The notes: a model not told the origin generated them from the sequence alone. Shown: positions 1 through 5,273, counted from the stretch's first letter. The stretch is DNA of 6,523 nt from Planctomycetota bacterium (GCA_016208805.1 JACQXL010000016.1:1-6523); one strand, 5' to 3'. Made by a program: numbers and translations.

Positions 1-278
1 CCTATCTCCCATAGGGGGATACCCCACCTCCTGCAGGGAGATACCCCATCTCCCGTAGGGAGATACCCTATCTTCCATAGGGGAATACCCCACCTCCCGT
101 AGGGAGATACCCCACCTCCCGTAGGGAGATACCTCACCTCCTGCAGGGAGATACCCCATCTCCCGCAGGGAGATACCCCATCTCCCGTAGGGAGATACCC
201 AACCTCCCGCAGGGAGATACCCCATCTCCCGTAGGGAGATACCTCACCTCCTATGGGGAGATGCCATACCTCATACCC
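1..278. repeat. 22-bp tandem array of about 12.5 units, each with a small palindrome
   Basis: Units of exactly 22 bases repeat without indels from base 15, with a partial unit at 1-14 and a degenerate last unit at 257-278. The commonest form reads GGAGATACCCC, then AYCTCCCGTAG. Across each unit junction ATCTCCC-GTA-GGGAGAT can form a 7-bp stem with a 3-base loop. Units differ by substitutions only, mainly C/T transitions. The length is not a multiple of three and no reading frame crosses the array, so it is not coding. There are no spacers, so it is not CRISPR. The left edge is cut by the window, so the true copy number may be larger. Function is unknown; a protein-binding array, a minisatellite or iteron-like repeats are possible. 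Confidence 0.93.
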
Positions 279-394
279 CCCTGCAAAAATTTTTCATAAA
301 AATATTATTTTGTGATGTCAGATTTCGGGGTTTTGCCTATTAGATTATAGCGGGAGGCAATGATAAAGCCCCTGCGGAAAGTGAGGGTATCGGT
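279..394. other. AT-rich leader between the 22-bp array and the first gene
   Basis: No gene is seen here. Bases 284-315 are strongly AT-rich and include A5T5 followed by further A and T runs, in sharp contrast to the GC-rich array before it. GAGGG at 383-387 lies seven bases before the ATG at 395 and is the likely ribosome binding site of the first gene. A 13-codon frame begins at 360 with GGGAGG only two bases upstream and ends at 401, overlapping that ATG; I do not call it a gene. I see no convincing -35/-10 pair, though a promoter in this stretch would be expected. Confidence 0.5.
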
Positions 395-631
395 ATGTTG
401 ACCAGATTAAAACTGACCAATATGGCCCTGGAAACGGAGGTTATCCAGATAAACCAGGCCAAACTCAGGAAACCATTTAAGGGCTCAAATAAGCCGCTTT
501 CCTGGTCTAAACGTCGGGGCGCGCTCGGCCGGCAGTTCTGCGGACGGGAACAGGAACTCTGGAGCCCGGAATTCTACGACGAATGGGCGGAATATATCAG
601 GGCGGTGCAGAGGGGGGAGTTGATAGGATGA
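395..631 (+). CDS. small protein of unknown function (78 aa), coupled to the downstream protease
   Basis: I do not recognise this protein. It has a basic middle (residues 22-51, rich in Lys and Arg, with one Cys at 49) and an acidic, aromatic C-terminal helix (about 55-74, including the ELWSPEFYDEWAEYI stretch). No signal peptide, membrane segment or catalytic motif is visible. The start at 395 is supported by GAGGG seven bases upstream; Met10 (base 422) is an alternative. Its TGA stop overlaps the ATG of the protease gene as ATGA at 628-631, and the protease ribosome binding site (GGGGGGAG, 612-619) lies inside its last codons. That arrangement usually means translational coupling and is the best evidence that this is a real gene. 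A link to the protease's function is inference only. Confidence 0.6.
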   Translation: MLTRLKLTNMALETEVIQINQAKLRKPFKGSNKPLSWSKRRGALGRQFCGREQELWSPEFYDEWAEYIRAVQRGELIG

Positions 632-1320
632 AAAGGATATTACTGGTTTTGGTCATTCTATCGGGATATGCGATATGGGATGCGGGTTATGAGCCACAGA
701 TTTCACAGATTAACGTTGTTGATTTCTCTAAGAAACCGTCCGGAAATCCCTATCAGGAGTCATATGAGAAGATGCTCTATCCGACAGTAAGAATCAGTAC
801 GTTATCTTCTACCGGCTCAGGTGTGGTTATCGGTGATTACATTCTGACTGCGGCACATGTAGTGAGTGACTGCACCGAGGTTCAGGTAGAGGTTTATACC
901 GATGTTACCTCTTTGAGTCTTAGTGCCTTTGTGGTTATAACGGACACAGATAAAGATTTAGCACTCCTCCGATTTCGGAATTCGGATTTCGGATTTCGGA
1001 TTTACCCCGCCAGATTGGCCCCGGAGAGTTATACCCCGTATATATTCACGCCCGTATATACGGTCGGATGCTCTCTGGGGCTCCCGCCCAGGCCGTCCGC
1101 TGGTATTATCAGCGTTATTGATAATGATTACTGGGAAGTTAGTTCACCTATCTTACCGGGCAATTCCGGCGGGCCAGTTTACGATGGTAAGACCTATGAA
1201 GTCATCGGCATTGCCGTCTGGGTGCATACCTATAATAATCAAATCGTCACCACGATGGCGGGGATTGTCCCTATCCAATCAATCCACGAATTTTTATCTC
1301 ACTACAAAAACACAGAGTAA
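628..1320 (+). CDS. exported trypsin-fold serine protease (S1 family, DegP/V8-like catalytic domain)
   Basis: The 230-residue product starts with MKR and a hydrophobic stretch (residues 4-16), a signal peptide or N-terminal anchor, so it should act outside the cytoplasm. The catalytic triad is complete: His77 in LTAAHVV, Asp110 in DKDLALL and Ser180 in PGNSGGPV, with the oxyanion glycines around Ser180. This is the Trypsin_2-type chymotrypsin fold; no PDZ domain follows, so it is shorter than DegP/HtrA and closer to minimal single-domain members. Start 628 is preferred over an in-frame ATG at 583: GGGGGGAG sits eight bases upstream, the signal peptide begins there, and it forms an ATGA overlap with the upstream small gene. 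Two repeat-like DNA stretches lie inside the coding sequence: a CCACAGAT-type repeat coding residues 23-29, and a 7-base tandem repeat coding residues 115-125, just after the catalytic Asp. Substrate unknown. Confidence 0.9.
   Translation: MKRILLVLVILSGYAIWDAGYEPQISQINVVDFSKKPSGNPYQESYEKMLYPTVRISTLSSTGSGVVIGDYILTAAHVVSDCTEVQVEVYTDVTSLSLSAFVVITDTDKDLALLRFRNSDFGFRIYPARLAPESYTPYIFTPVYTVGCSLGLPPRPSAGIISVIDNDYWEVSSPILPGNSGGPVYDGKTYEVIGIAVWVHTYNNQIVTTMAGIVPIQSIHEFLSHYKNTE
694..713 (+). repeat. CCACAGAT-type repeat inside the protease coding sequence
   Basis: CCACAGATTTCACAGATTAA resembles the half-palindrome that lies between genes at 5051-5103 (AACCACAGAT...) and the copy inside another gene at 2788-2808. 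It is read in frame as PQISQIN (residues 23-29), in the poorly conserved linker between the signal peptide and the protease domain. A chance match is possible because the unit is short, but the double CACAGAT spacing and shared reading frame with the 2788 copy argue for common origin. Confidence 0.5.
971..1003 (+). repeat. 7-base tandem repeat (GATTTCG) inside the protease gene
   Basis: Four full units and a partial one follow each other: GATTTCG, GAATTCG, GATTTCG, GATTTCG, GATTT. As 7 is not a multiple of 3, the repeat runs through all three phases and gives the non-repetitive peptide RFRNSDFGFRI (residues 115-125). It sits right after the catalytic Asp110 strand, at a place where a surface loop is expected. 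Strand slippage here would shift the frame before catalytic Ser180. Confidence 0.85.
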
Positions 1321-1387
1321 AGCCAAAGCGGCCGTTCTTGTTGCGCACAGGAATTGACCGTTTATGCGCAGTATTGAAATTGAAATG

Positions 1388-1413
1388 TCCCGATGTCGCT
1401 GCGCTCATCGGGA
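1388..1413. other. 8-bp perfect hairpin joined to repeat A1
   Basis: TCCCGATG (1388-1395) and CATCGGGA (1406-1413) are perfect complements around a ten-base loop. It lies 67 bases after the protease stop and is followed at once by repeat A1, in the place where a family B hairpin stands before A2 and A3. It could end transcription of the protease unit, but there is no T run. The core CCGATG/CATCGG also forms the inner stem of A2. Confidence 0.6.
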
Positions 1414-1474
1414 TCTAACTGGCTGTAACGCCAGCCCGCCCCTGGCAGGTCGGGCTGACTAACAGCCACTAAGA
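1414..1474 (+). repeat. structured repeat A1, upstream of the 1492 gene
   Basis: First of three copies of family A (others at 3594 and 5824). It begins TCTAACT, has outer stem ACTGGCTGT (1418-1426) with ACAGCCACT (1462-1470), one C-C mismatch, then an internal loop with AAC on the 5' side and an inner stem CAGCCCG (1432-1438) with CGGGCTG (1451-1457). It ends in TAAGA. Relative to A2 and A3, the fourth outer pair is G-C instead of C-G, a compensated change. The ribosome binding site AAGGGGG (1476-1482) follows directly, so in mRNA the structure would sit on the 5' edge of translation initiation. The rest of the 171-base gap holds no gene. Confidence 0.75.
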
Positions 1475-1491
1475 AAAGGGGGTGATAAATT

Positions 1492-2286
1492 ATGGCAGAC
1501 GATGTTAAACTGGATTTGCTGGTAACCATACCGCTCAATGTGGAACCAGCCGGCGATATGCCGGATAAATGGGCCGAAGGGATGACCGGGAATGCGATAC
1601 GCATCCGCGATAGAGTCCTGGAAGTCCTGCCGTTTGACGGCGAATATCAGTCAAAACTGGCCGAACCATCTGACCAGAAATGGAAGCCGATGGTCGCGCC
1701 GGGCTTTGTCTCTGAGGCAGGTAAGAATCAGCTCAATATCCAGCGGGCGCACTACAAGGGCACTATGGATGGCTTTGACAAGTTCCTGCAAAACTATGAG
1801 GCGGCTTTCGCCACAGTGGACGGCGTAGTTGCTAAGTACTTCAAGGAAAAGGTCAATAATGCCAAGTCCAGGTGGGCCCAAAGGGCGGCTGCGACGGTGC
1901 TGCGCATCACGGGTGACAGAATCCGTGGTCTGATTGCGCCCCAGGTCATCTACTGGATGACCGGCGATAAGCGGGCTAACAAGATGACCAAACACATGGA
2001 AGTGGTCACAGGCGAGCCCTATGACTTTACCGCAACAGGTCTCAGGCAACAGTTCAGGTCTGCGCTCAGCAGTTTGCTGACCAGTACGGGTATTACCATA
2101 TTCAAGGCGGATATGGAAGCGGCGGAAATCGCCGCCCAGAACGCCCGGCTGGTGTCGCTGGCTAACAGGTATTCGGCTGTCGGCGTCAAACCATTTGTCG
2201 TCGGCGGTGGACCGACCGATTCGCTGTTGCAATACGAATTCGCTGACCCCGAATTCAAACTGCACGCGAGGATTGTGCTGGTCTAA
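1492..2286 (+). CDS. protein of unknown function (264 aa, no cysteine)
   Basis: I do not recognise this protein. It has no signal peptide or membrane segment, so it is probably cytoplasmic or part of an assembled particle. It contains no cysteine. The N-terminal 70 residues look mixed (LLVTIPLNV at 9-17, then a Trp/Pro-containing stretch), residues about 75-230 look mostly helical with many Ala, Lys and Arg, and the end (231-264) looks beta-rich with a GGG turn at 238-240 (VGVKPFVVGGG). The start is supported by AAGGGGG at 1476-1482, nine bases before the ATG. Structured repeat A1 lies just upstream and a strong hairpin just downstream, so it may be a single-gene transcript. The next gene encodes a tail-fibre-like repeat protein; a phage-structural origin for both can be imagined but nothing in this sequence proves it. 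Confidence 0.75.
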   Translation: MADDVKLDLLVTIPLNVEPAGDMPDKWAEGMTGNAIRIRDRVLEVLPFDGEYQSKLAEPSDQKWKPMVAPGFVSEAGKNQLNIQRAHYKGTMDGFDKFLQNYEAAFATVDGVVAKYFKEKVNNAKSRWAQRAAATVLRITGDRIRGLIAPQVIYWMTGDKRANKMTKHMEVVTGEPYDFTATGLRQQFRSALSSLLTSTGITIFKADMEAAEIAAQNARLVSLANRYSAVGVKPFVVGGGPTDSLLQYEFADPEFKLHARIVLV

Positions 2287-2293
2287 CGGGTAA

Positions 2294-2334
2294 GCGTGAG
2301 TGGTCCCGCTGCAGCGGGGCCCGACCACGCTTTA
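2294..2334 (+). terminator. GC-rich hairpin after the 1492 gene, possible terminator
   Basis: The 14-base perfect palindrome CCCGCTGCAGCGGG (2305-2318) forms a 5-bp stem with a TGCA loop. It is extended, with bulges, by TGGT (2301-2304) with ACCA (2324-2327) and GCG (2294-2296) with CGC (2328-2330). CTTTAATT follows, a weak T tract. It lies eight bases after the stop codon. This fits a poor rho-independent terminator, but could also be one more palindromic repeat. Confidence 0.45.
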
Positions 2335-2338
2335 ATTA

Positions 2339-2390
2339 ACCACAAAGACACTAAGACACCAAGTCCTTAGTGACTTCGTGACTTAGTGGT
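2339..2390. repeat. imperfect palindrome of 8-base units (family C, copy 1)
   Basis: The left half is built of 8-base units, CACAAAGA, CACTAAGA and CACCAAG; the right half carries the matching CTTAGTGA, CTTCGTGA and CTTAGTGG, so ACCAC (2339-2343) and GTGGT (2386-2390) close the structure. A second form lies at 3257-3312. Similar ACCACAAAGACAC-type intergenic repeats are known from many environmental bacterial genomes (recalled, not searched). It ends just before AAGGAAAAGG (2391-2400), the ribosome binding site of the 2407 gene. Confidence 0.8.
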
Positions 2391-2406
2391 AAGGAAAAGG
2401 TGATTT

Positions 2407-3252
2407 ATGGCATACAAACAAAGATACTTTGAGCCCTTTACAGGCACGACCGAAACGATTGCCGAAAAGGCCATCACCGAGGATAAACTGGCAGACGATG
2501 CCGTTACCTCGCCCAAGATTAAGAATAAGACAGTCCAGACCGAGGACATTGCCGATAAGGCCGTGACCCTGGCTAAATTAGGCGACGATGTCCCGGCCGT
2601 TGGCATCCCGGATAACTCCATCAGCGCGGCCAAATTAGCCGATAATGCCGTAGAGAAACGGCATATCAAAACGGCGGCGGTTGATACGGACGAGATTGCC
2701 CCAGCCGCAGTAACGACTGACAAGTTGCGAGATGCGAGTGTTACTCCGGCCAAACTGTCGTTCAGCGTGCCGACACGCCCACTTTCACCACAGATAAACA
2801 CAGATGAAATCGGCGATGGACAGGTCACGCCGGCTAAACTATCCTTTGTGCCGGTCAGCCGGCCGCTGGTCCCGCCGGCCACGCCCGCAGAGATGGAGGA
2901 CCGATTCACCATTAACCAGAACCTGCTGCTGTTCAGCAACCTGTCCGGCGCATCCGTGCCCAACACGGAAATTGACCTGTCCGGCTATGTCCCGGTTGGC
3001 ACGAAATATGCGATGGTGGTGATGACCCACGCCGGGGCGAACACGATACTCTACGGCTACAAGGCGCAGTTCTATGCCAAGCCGACGGTTGACCCGGCCC
3101 CGCTTTACCGGTTAGACACGGCCGTCAAGGACTTCACCAACTATCTGAACGTGTTAGTGCCGTTAGACGCTAATCGTAAGTTCGTGACATCGGTCTATCG
3201 TGATGGCGTGACCACGGCGGCGGAACTCTACTTTATGGGTTACATTAGATGA
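2407..3252 (+). CDS. decapeptide-repeat stalk protein with C-terminal head (tail-fibre/adhesin-like, 281 aa)
   Basis: Residues 21-148 form a run of ten-residue units, for example KAITEDKLAD, DAVTSPKIKN, KAVTLAKLGD, SISAAKLADN, AVTTDKLRDA and SVTPAKLSFS, with pattern x-A/S-V/I-T-x-x-K-L/I-x-D/N. The register is kept across several degenerate units and broken once, at 121-138. Repeats of this kind occur in phage tail fibres and bacterial surface proteins, where they likely form trimeric beta-rich stalks. Residues about 165-281 are a non-repeated domain rich in Tyr, Val and Leu that looks beta-rich, probably the head. No signal peptide or cysteine is seen, so export would need another route or the protein is particle-borne. 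AAGGAAAAGG at 2391-2400, six bases before the ATG, supports the start. The break at 121-138 contains an in-frame CCACAGAT-type DNA repeat (2788-2808). Partner or ligand unknown. Confidence 0.8.
   Translation: MAYKQRYFEPFTGTTETIAEKAITEDKLADDAVTSPKIKNKTVQTEDIADKAVTLAKLGDDVPAVGIPDNSISAAKLADNAVEKRHIKTAAVDTDEIAPAAVTTDKLRDASVTPAKLSFSVPTRPLSPQINTDEIGDGQVTPAKLSFVPVSRPLVPPATPAEMEDRFTINQNLLLFSNLSGASVPNTEIDLSGYVPVGTKYAMVVMTHAGANTILYGYKAQFYAKPTVDPAPLYRLDTAVKDFTNYLNVLVPLDANRKFVTSVYRDGVTTAAELYFMGYIR
2788..2808 (+). repeat. CCACAGAT-type repeat inside the stalk-protein gene
   Basis: The sequence begins CCACAGATAAACACAGATGA and matches the left arm type of the intergenic palindrome at 5051-5103. It codes PQINTDE (residues 128-134), within the 18-residue stretch (121-138) that interrupts an otherwise regular ten-residue protein repeat. 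The frame (CCA-CAG-AT) is the same as that used at 694-713 in the protease gene. Insertion of repeat DNA into the gene is the inference. Confidence 0.55.
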
Positions 3253-3256
3253 ACCT

Positions 3257-3312
3257 AACCACTAAGACACGAAAACCGGAAATCACGAAACCCCGGGGTT
3301 CGTGTCTTGGTT
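3257..3312. repeat. palindromic repeat of the ACCACTAAGACAC type (family C, copy 2)
   Basis: AACCACTAAGACACGAA (3257-3273) pairs with TTCGTGTCTTGGTT (3299-3312), with a bulge near ACT and a CCCCGGGG palindrome (3291-3298) next to the right arm. It starts five bases after the stop of the stalk-protein gene and may fold at the end of that transcript, but there is no T tract. It shares the CACTAAGACAC core with copy 1 at 2339-2390. Confidence 0.75.
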
Positions 3313-3496
3313 CTTTCGCCACGTCATACCCGACAGCCATGCGGCATCGCGTGGGACATGGTGTGATGGTGTGGTTCTTTGTGTTCTCTGCGTGAACATC
3401 TGTTTTTCTTGACATTCCGCATATCAGTTGTTAATTAAAGATTAGGATTTGGGGTTTTCTGGGTTTAACCATGGCAGTAAATCAAACATAGCGGAA
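3313..3496. other. intergenic stretch without a gene
   Basis: No convincing reading frame with a ribosome binding site is seen on either strand. Bases 3371-3396 (GTGGTTCTTTGTG, then TTCTCTGCGTGAA) look like the right half of another family C type repeat without its left partner. A consensus -35 box lies at 3409-3414. From 3431 the sequence turns AT-rich and then G/T-rich up to about 3465. Confidence 0.5.
3409..3437 (+). promoter_or_regulatory. possible sigma-70-type promoter for the membrane zinc protein gene
   Basis: TTGACA at 3409-3414 is a perfect -35 box. The best -10 candidates 16-17 bases on are TTAATT or TAATTA (3431-3437), which match poorly but lie in an AT-rich stretch. Transcription from here would give a leader of roughly 230 bases carrying both B1 and A2 before the start codon at 3680. 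Confidence 0.3.
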
Positions 3497-3593
3497 CCCC
3501 GCACTTACTTACGATTGGAATTAGAGTATCTTTAGGAGACGGATAATTTTTAGCTGGGACACGTTAATTAACGTATTGTAAGTAAGTGCGGGG
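3497..3593. repeat. inverted repeat B1 (16-bp perfect arms)
   Basis: CCCCGCACTTACTTAC (3497-3512) and GTAAGTAAGTGCGGGG (3578-3593) are perfect complements separated by 65 bases. The internal region holds a second palindrome, ACGTTAATTAACGT (3561-3574). Outer arm ends match the other B copies at 5205, 5756 and 6297 (consensus CCCMGCACYYAYTT), but the internal region is longer. The right arm runs straight into A2 with no spacer. Confidence 0.85.
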
Positions 3594-3667
3594 TCTAACT
3601 CGCTGTAACGGTCTGCCTCGCCCCCGATGGTCATCGGTGGACGAGACATCCCTAACAGCGAGTAAGA
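3594..3667 (+). repeat. structured repeat A2, upstream of the membrane zinc protein gene
   Basis: TCTAACT start; outer stem ACTCGCTGT (3598-3606) with ACAGCGAGT (3655-3663), perfect; internal loop with AAC and CTA; inner stems CTCG/CGAG and CCGATG (3624-3629) with CATCGG (3632-3637); TAAGA end. The ribosome binding site AGAGGAG (3665-3671) overlaps the end of the element, and the ATG follows eight bases later. The outer parts are nearly identical to A3 at 5824 while the inner stems differ entirely, so the fold rather than the inner sequence is what is shared. Confidence 0.85.
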
Positions 3668-3679
3668 GGAGTTATAATT

Positions 3680-5050
3680 ATGGAAGCGAATGATTTAGAT
3701 AAACCTGAAGGCGCTACGCCGGAGACCGAACCTAAACCCGAGACCGCCCAACAGGATGATAAGCCCTTCGTGCCTCAGGATAAACCGATTCCGTTGACAG
3801 CGTCCAAGCCGGCTAAGCCCGGCCAGCCGCCCCGGCCGAAGTATACCAACGCCTCCAGTTCTTCGGCCGCACGGAAACTGACCTACATCGTCCTGTTTGA
3901 GACGCTCTTTGTCCTGATCCTGATGGGCGCGGATGTCTATCTTCTGCTTCATACCCAGAACCTCAAGAAGACTATTACCGAGCGGGACGGCGTGATTACC
4001 AAGCAGAATGAGGAAATCAAGAATCTGGGCAACGATTTAAGTAAGTCCATCGCGGAGGGTAACCAACTCACCCAGAAGAATAGCCAGTTGTCCTTTGAGA
4101 AGAAGGCCCTGGAGAAGAATTTAGAGGTTACCTCTATGGAGCGGGATGTCCTTAAGAATGAAAAAGCCAACCTCAATATCCAGTTGGCCGAACTCAAGAC
4201 CGAATTAGAAACCACCAACCAGCAATTGGCCGAGACATCCGCAATGCTGACCAAGACCGAAGCGGATTTGAAGGCGGCGGTGGACGAAGCGGCGGGGCTG
4301 ACCAAGAAACTTTCTGATGTGTCTGCCGAACGGGATAAACTGCTTGAGCAGAACAAGGATATCAGGTTGATATTAAAGCAGTTCCAGGAAGAGAAGGAGA
4401 TGAAGCAACAGGAGTTTGAGACGGCCTACGGCCAATACCAACCGGGCGCGGCCAAGGTCATCGCCGAAATCGGCAAGATAATGGCCCTGTTGGAGGCCGG
4501 CGCCAATCTCAAGCAGTTCCAGCAGGCGCTCAATGATTTCAAGGTGCCGTACGAGGAGTTTATGATTCTCCAGAACGAGAAGTCGTATAATTACCTGTCG
4601 TTCAAGCTAATCAAGCAGGCGTATGATAATTACACGGAGTCGCTGGAGCGCTGGAAGCAACTGGCCAAACTGAACCCGAACGGCGACAAGAACGAGTGGC
4701 GCAACAAGGTGTTGAAGCGGCAGGAGCCGATAAAAGACGGCCGGCCCTGGGTGGACCGGGTTCAGCAACTCTGTCGCGAGTCGTTGATATACATCAACAC
4801 GGCCGGCGCGCTGGTGGATGTTAAAGAATCGTTCTCGGCCGATAAATGCCCGGCCTGCGGCGGCAAGCATTCGTTTACCTGCATCAAGTGCAACGGCTCG
4901 GGCAACTGTTTTGCCTGCGACGGGCGCGGTTATAAAGAGGTCAAAGACCAGACGGTCGCCTGCGATGCCTGCGAGGGCACGGGCAAATGCCCGGTCTGCC
5001 AGGGCCGCACCGCCGTGCCATGCTATATCTGTATCCTGGGCAATAAATGA
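3680..5050 (+). CDS. single-pass membrane coiled-coil protein with C-terminal DnaJ-like zinc domain (456 aa)
   Basis: Domains in order: a Pro/Lys/Glu/Asp-rich disordered tail (1-65), one membrane segment (about 68-90, from YIVLFETLFVLIL on), a long coiled coil with Glu/Lys/Leu heptads (about 93-250), a helical region (250-380) with several Tyr and Trp, and a Cys-rich tail (390-451). The tail has six CxxC pairs: C390/393, C401/404, C410/413, C428/431, C437/440 and C448/451. Four pairs carry the CxxCxGxG-like or CxxCxG pattern of the DnaJ zinc centre, so two or three zinc sites are likely. There is no J domain (no HPD motif), so it is not DnaJ itself; the zinc part may bind a protein partner. 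Topology cannot be fixed: the lack of a cleavable signal peptide and the reduced-type cysteines suggest different sides for the two ends or an N-tail inside. AGAGGAG eight bases upstream supports the start. Function unknown. Confidence 0.88.
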   Translation: MEANDLDKPEGATPETEPKPETAQQDDKPFVPQDKPIPLTASKPAKPGQPPRPKYTNASSSSAARKLTYIVLFETLFVLILMGADVYLLLHTQNLKKTITERDGVITKQNEEIKNLGNDLSKSIAEGNQLTQKNSQLSFEKKALEKNLEVTSMERDVLKNEKANLNIQLAELKTELETTNQQLAETSAMLTKTEADLKAAVDEAAGLTKKLSDVSAERDKLLEQNKDIRLILKQFQEEKEMKQQEFETAYGQYQPGAAKVIAEIGKIMALLEAGANLKQFQQALNDFKVPYEEFMILQNEKSYNYLSFKLIKQAYDNYTESLERWKQLAKLNPNGDKNEWRNKVLKRQEPIKDGRPWVDRVQQLCRESLIYINTAGALVDVKESFSADKCPACGGKHSFTCIKCNGSGNCFACDGRGYKEVKDQTVACDACEGTGKCPVCQGRTAVPCYICILGNK

Positions 5051-5103
5051 AACCACAGATGCACACAGATAGACACGGATATAATCAGCATTTATCTGTG
5101 GTT
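5051..5103. repeat. CCACAGAT-type palindromic repeat between the zinc protein gene and tRNA-Leu
   Basis: AACCACAGAT (5051-5060) and ATCTGTGGTT (5094-5103) are perfect 10-bp arms. Inside are further related units (CACACAGAT, GACACGGAT). It begins on the base after the TGA stop. Repeats of the ACCACAGATGAACACAGAT kind are scattered through many environmental genomes (recalled, not searched). Confidence 0.85.
5080..5085 (+). promoter_or_regulatory. possible -10 box for tRNA-Leu
   Basis: TATAAT, a perfect -10 box, lies in the loop of the palindrome at 5051-5103. Initiation about seven bases on would give a leader of roughly 25 bases before the tRNA, a usual distance. No good -35 box is visible 16-18 bases upstream, so this is weak. 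Confidence 0.3.
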
Positions 5104-5116
5104 ACGGAAATTTCCG

Positions 5117-5200
5117 GCGCGAGTGGCGGAACTGGCAGACGCGTTAGGTTCAGGACCTAATGCCCTTAAGGGCTTGTGGGTTCAAATCCCTCCTCGCGCA
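5117..5200 (+). tRNA. tRNA-Leu, anticodon CAG
   Basis: Acceptor stem GCGCGAG (5117-5123) pairs with CTCGCGC (5193-5199), followed by discriminator A at 5200; the CCA end is not encoded. Anticodon stem TTAGG/CCTAA encloses the loop TTCAGGA, giving anticodon CAG at 5151-5153, which reads CUG. The long variable arm GCCCTTAAGGGC (5162-5173) marks a class II tRNA and agrees with leucine. The T loop is TTCAAAT; the T stem GTGGG/CCCTC has one T-T mismatch. Inverted repeat B2 starts four bases after the 3' end. Confidence 0.97.
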
Positions 5201-5204
5201 TTAG

Positions 5205-5273
5205 CCCCGCACCTACTTTGCTTGGAGATTCTTTCTTTTATATGAAAGACTTTTAAGCAAAGTGGGTGCGGGG
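5205..5273. repeat. inverted repeat B2 between tRNA-Leu and smpB
   Basis: CCCCGCACCTACTTTGCTT (5205-5223) pairs with AAGCAAAGTGGGTGCGGGG (5255-5273); the only irregularity is one G-T pair. The 31-base loop contains a smaller hairpin TCTTTC/GAAAGA. It could act as a stop or processing stem after the tRNA, but has no T tract. Its last base is also the first base of an in-frame GTG upstream of smpB. Confidence 0.88.

Noticed and set aside
1..278. CRISPR array
   Set aside because: The 22-bp units are directly adjacent with no spacers, and no cas gene is present.
360..401. 13-codon leader peptide overlapping the start of the 78-residue gene
   Set aside because: The purine run is only two bases from its ATG, and no attenuator-like codon run or terminator pair is evident.
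1414..1474. Riboswitch or T-box leader
   Set aside because: I recognise no known aptamer core; the same structure stands before genes of unrelated type and before tmRNA.
1651..2328. Long minus-strand frame opposite the 1492 gene
   Set aside because: It mirrors the codon structure of the + strand gene, has no ribosome binding site and no recognisable domain.
1492..3252. Prophage call for the two middle genes
   Set aside because: Only the fibre-like repeat hints at a phage; no capsid, portal, terminase, integrase or attachment site is visible.
3594..3667. Family A as integron attC sites
   Set aside because: GTCTAAC resembles one attC end, but the other end reads GTAAGAG and not GTTRRRY; no integrase is seen and the elements precede genes of fixed orientation next to structured RNA.
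3949..4356. Minus-strand Ser/Leu-rich frame opposite the coiled coil
   Set aside because: Low-complexity complement of a Glu/Lys/Leu coding region; not a gene.
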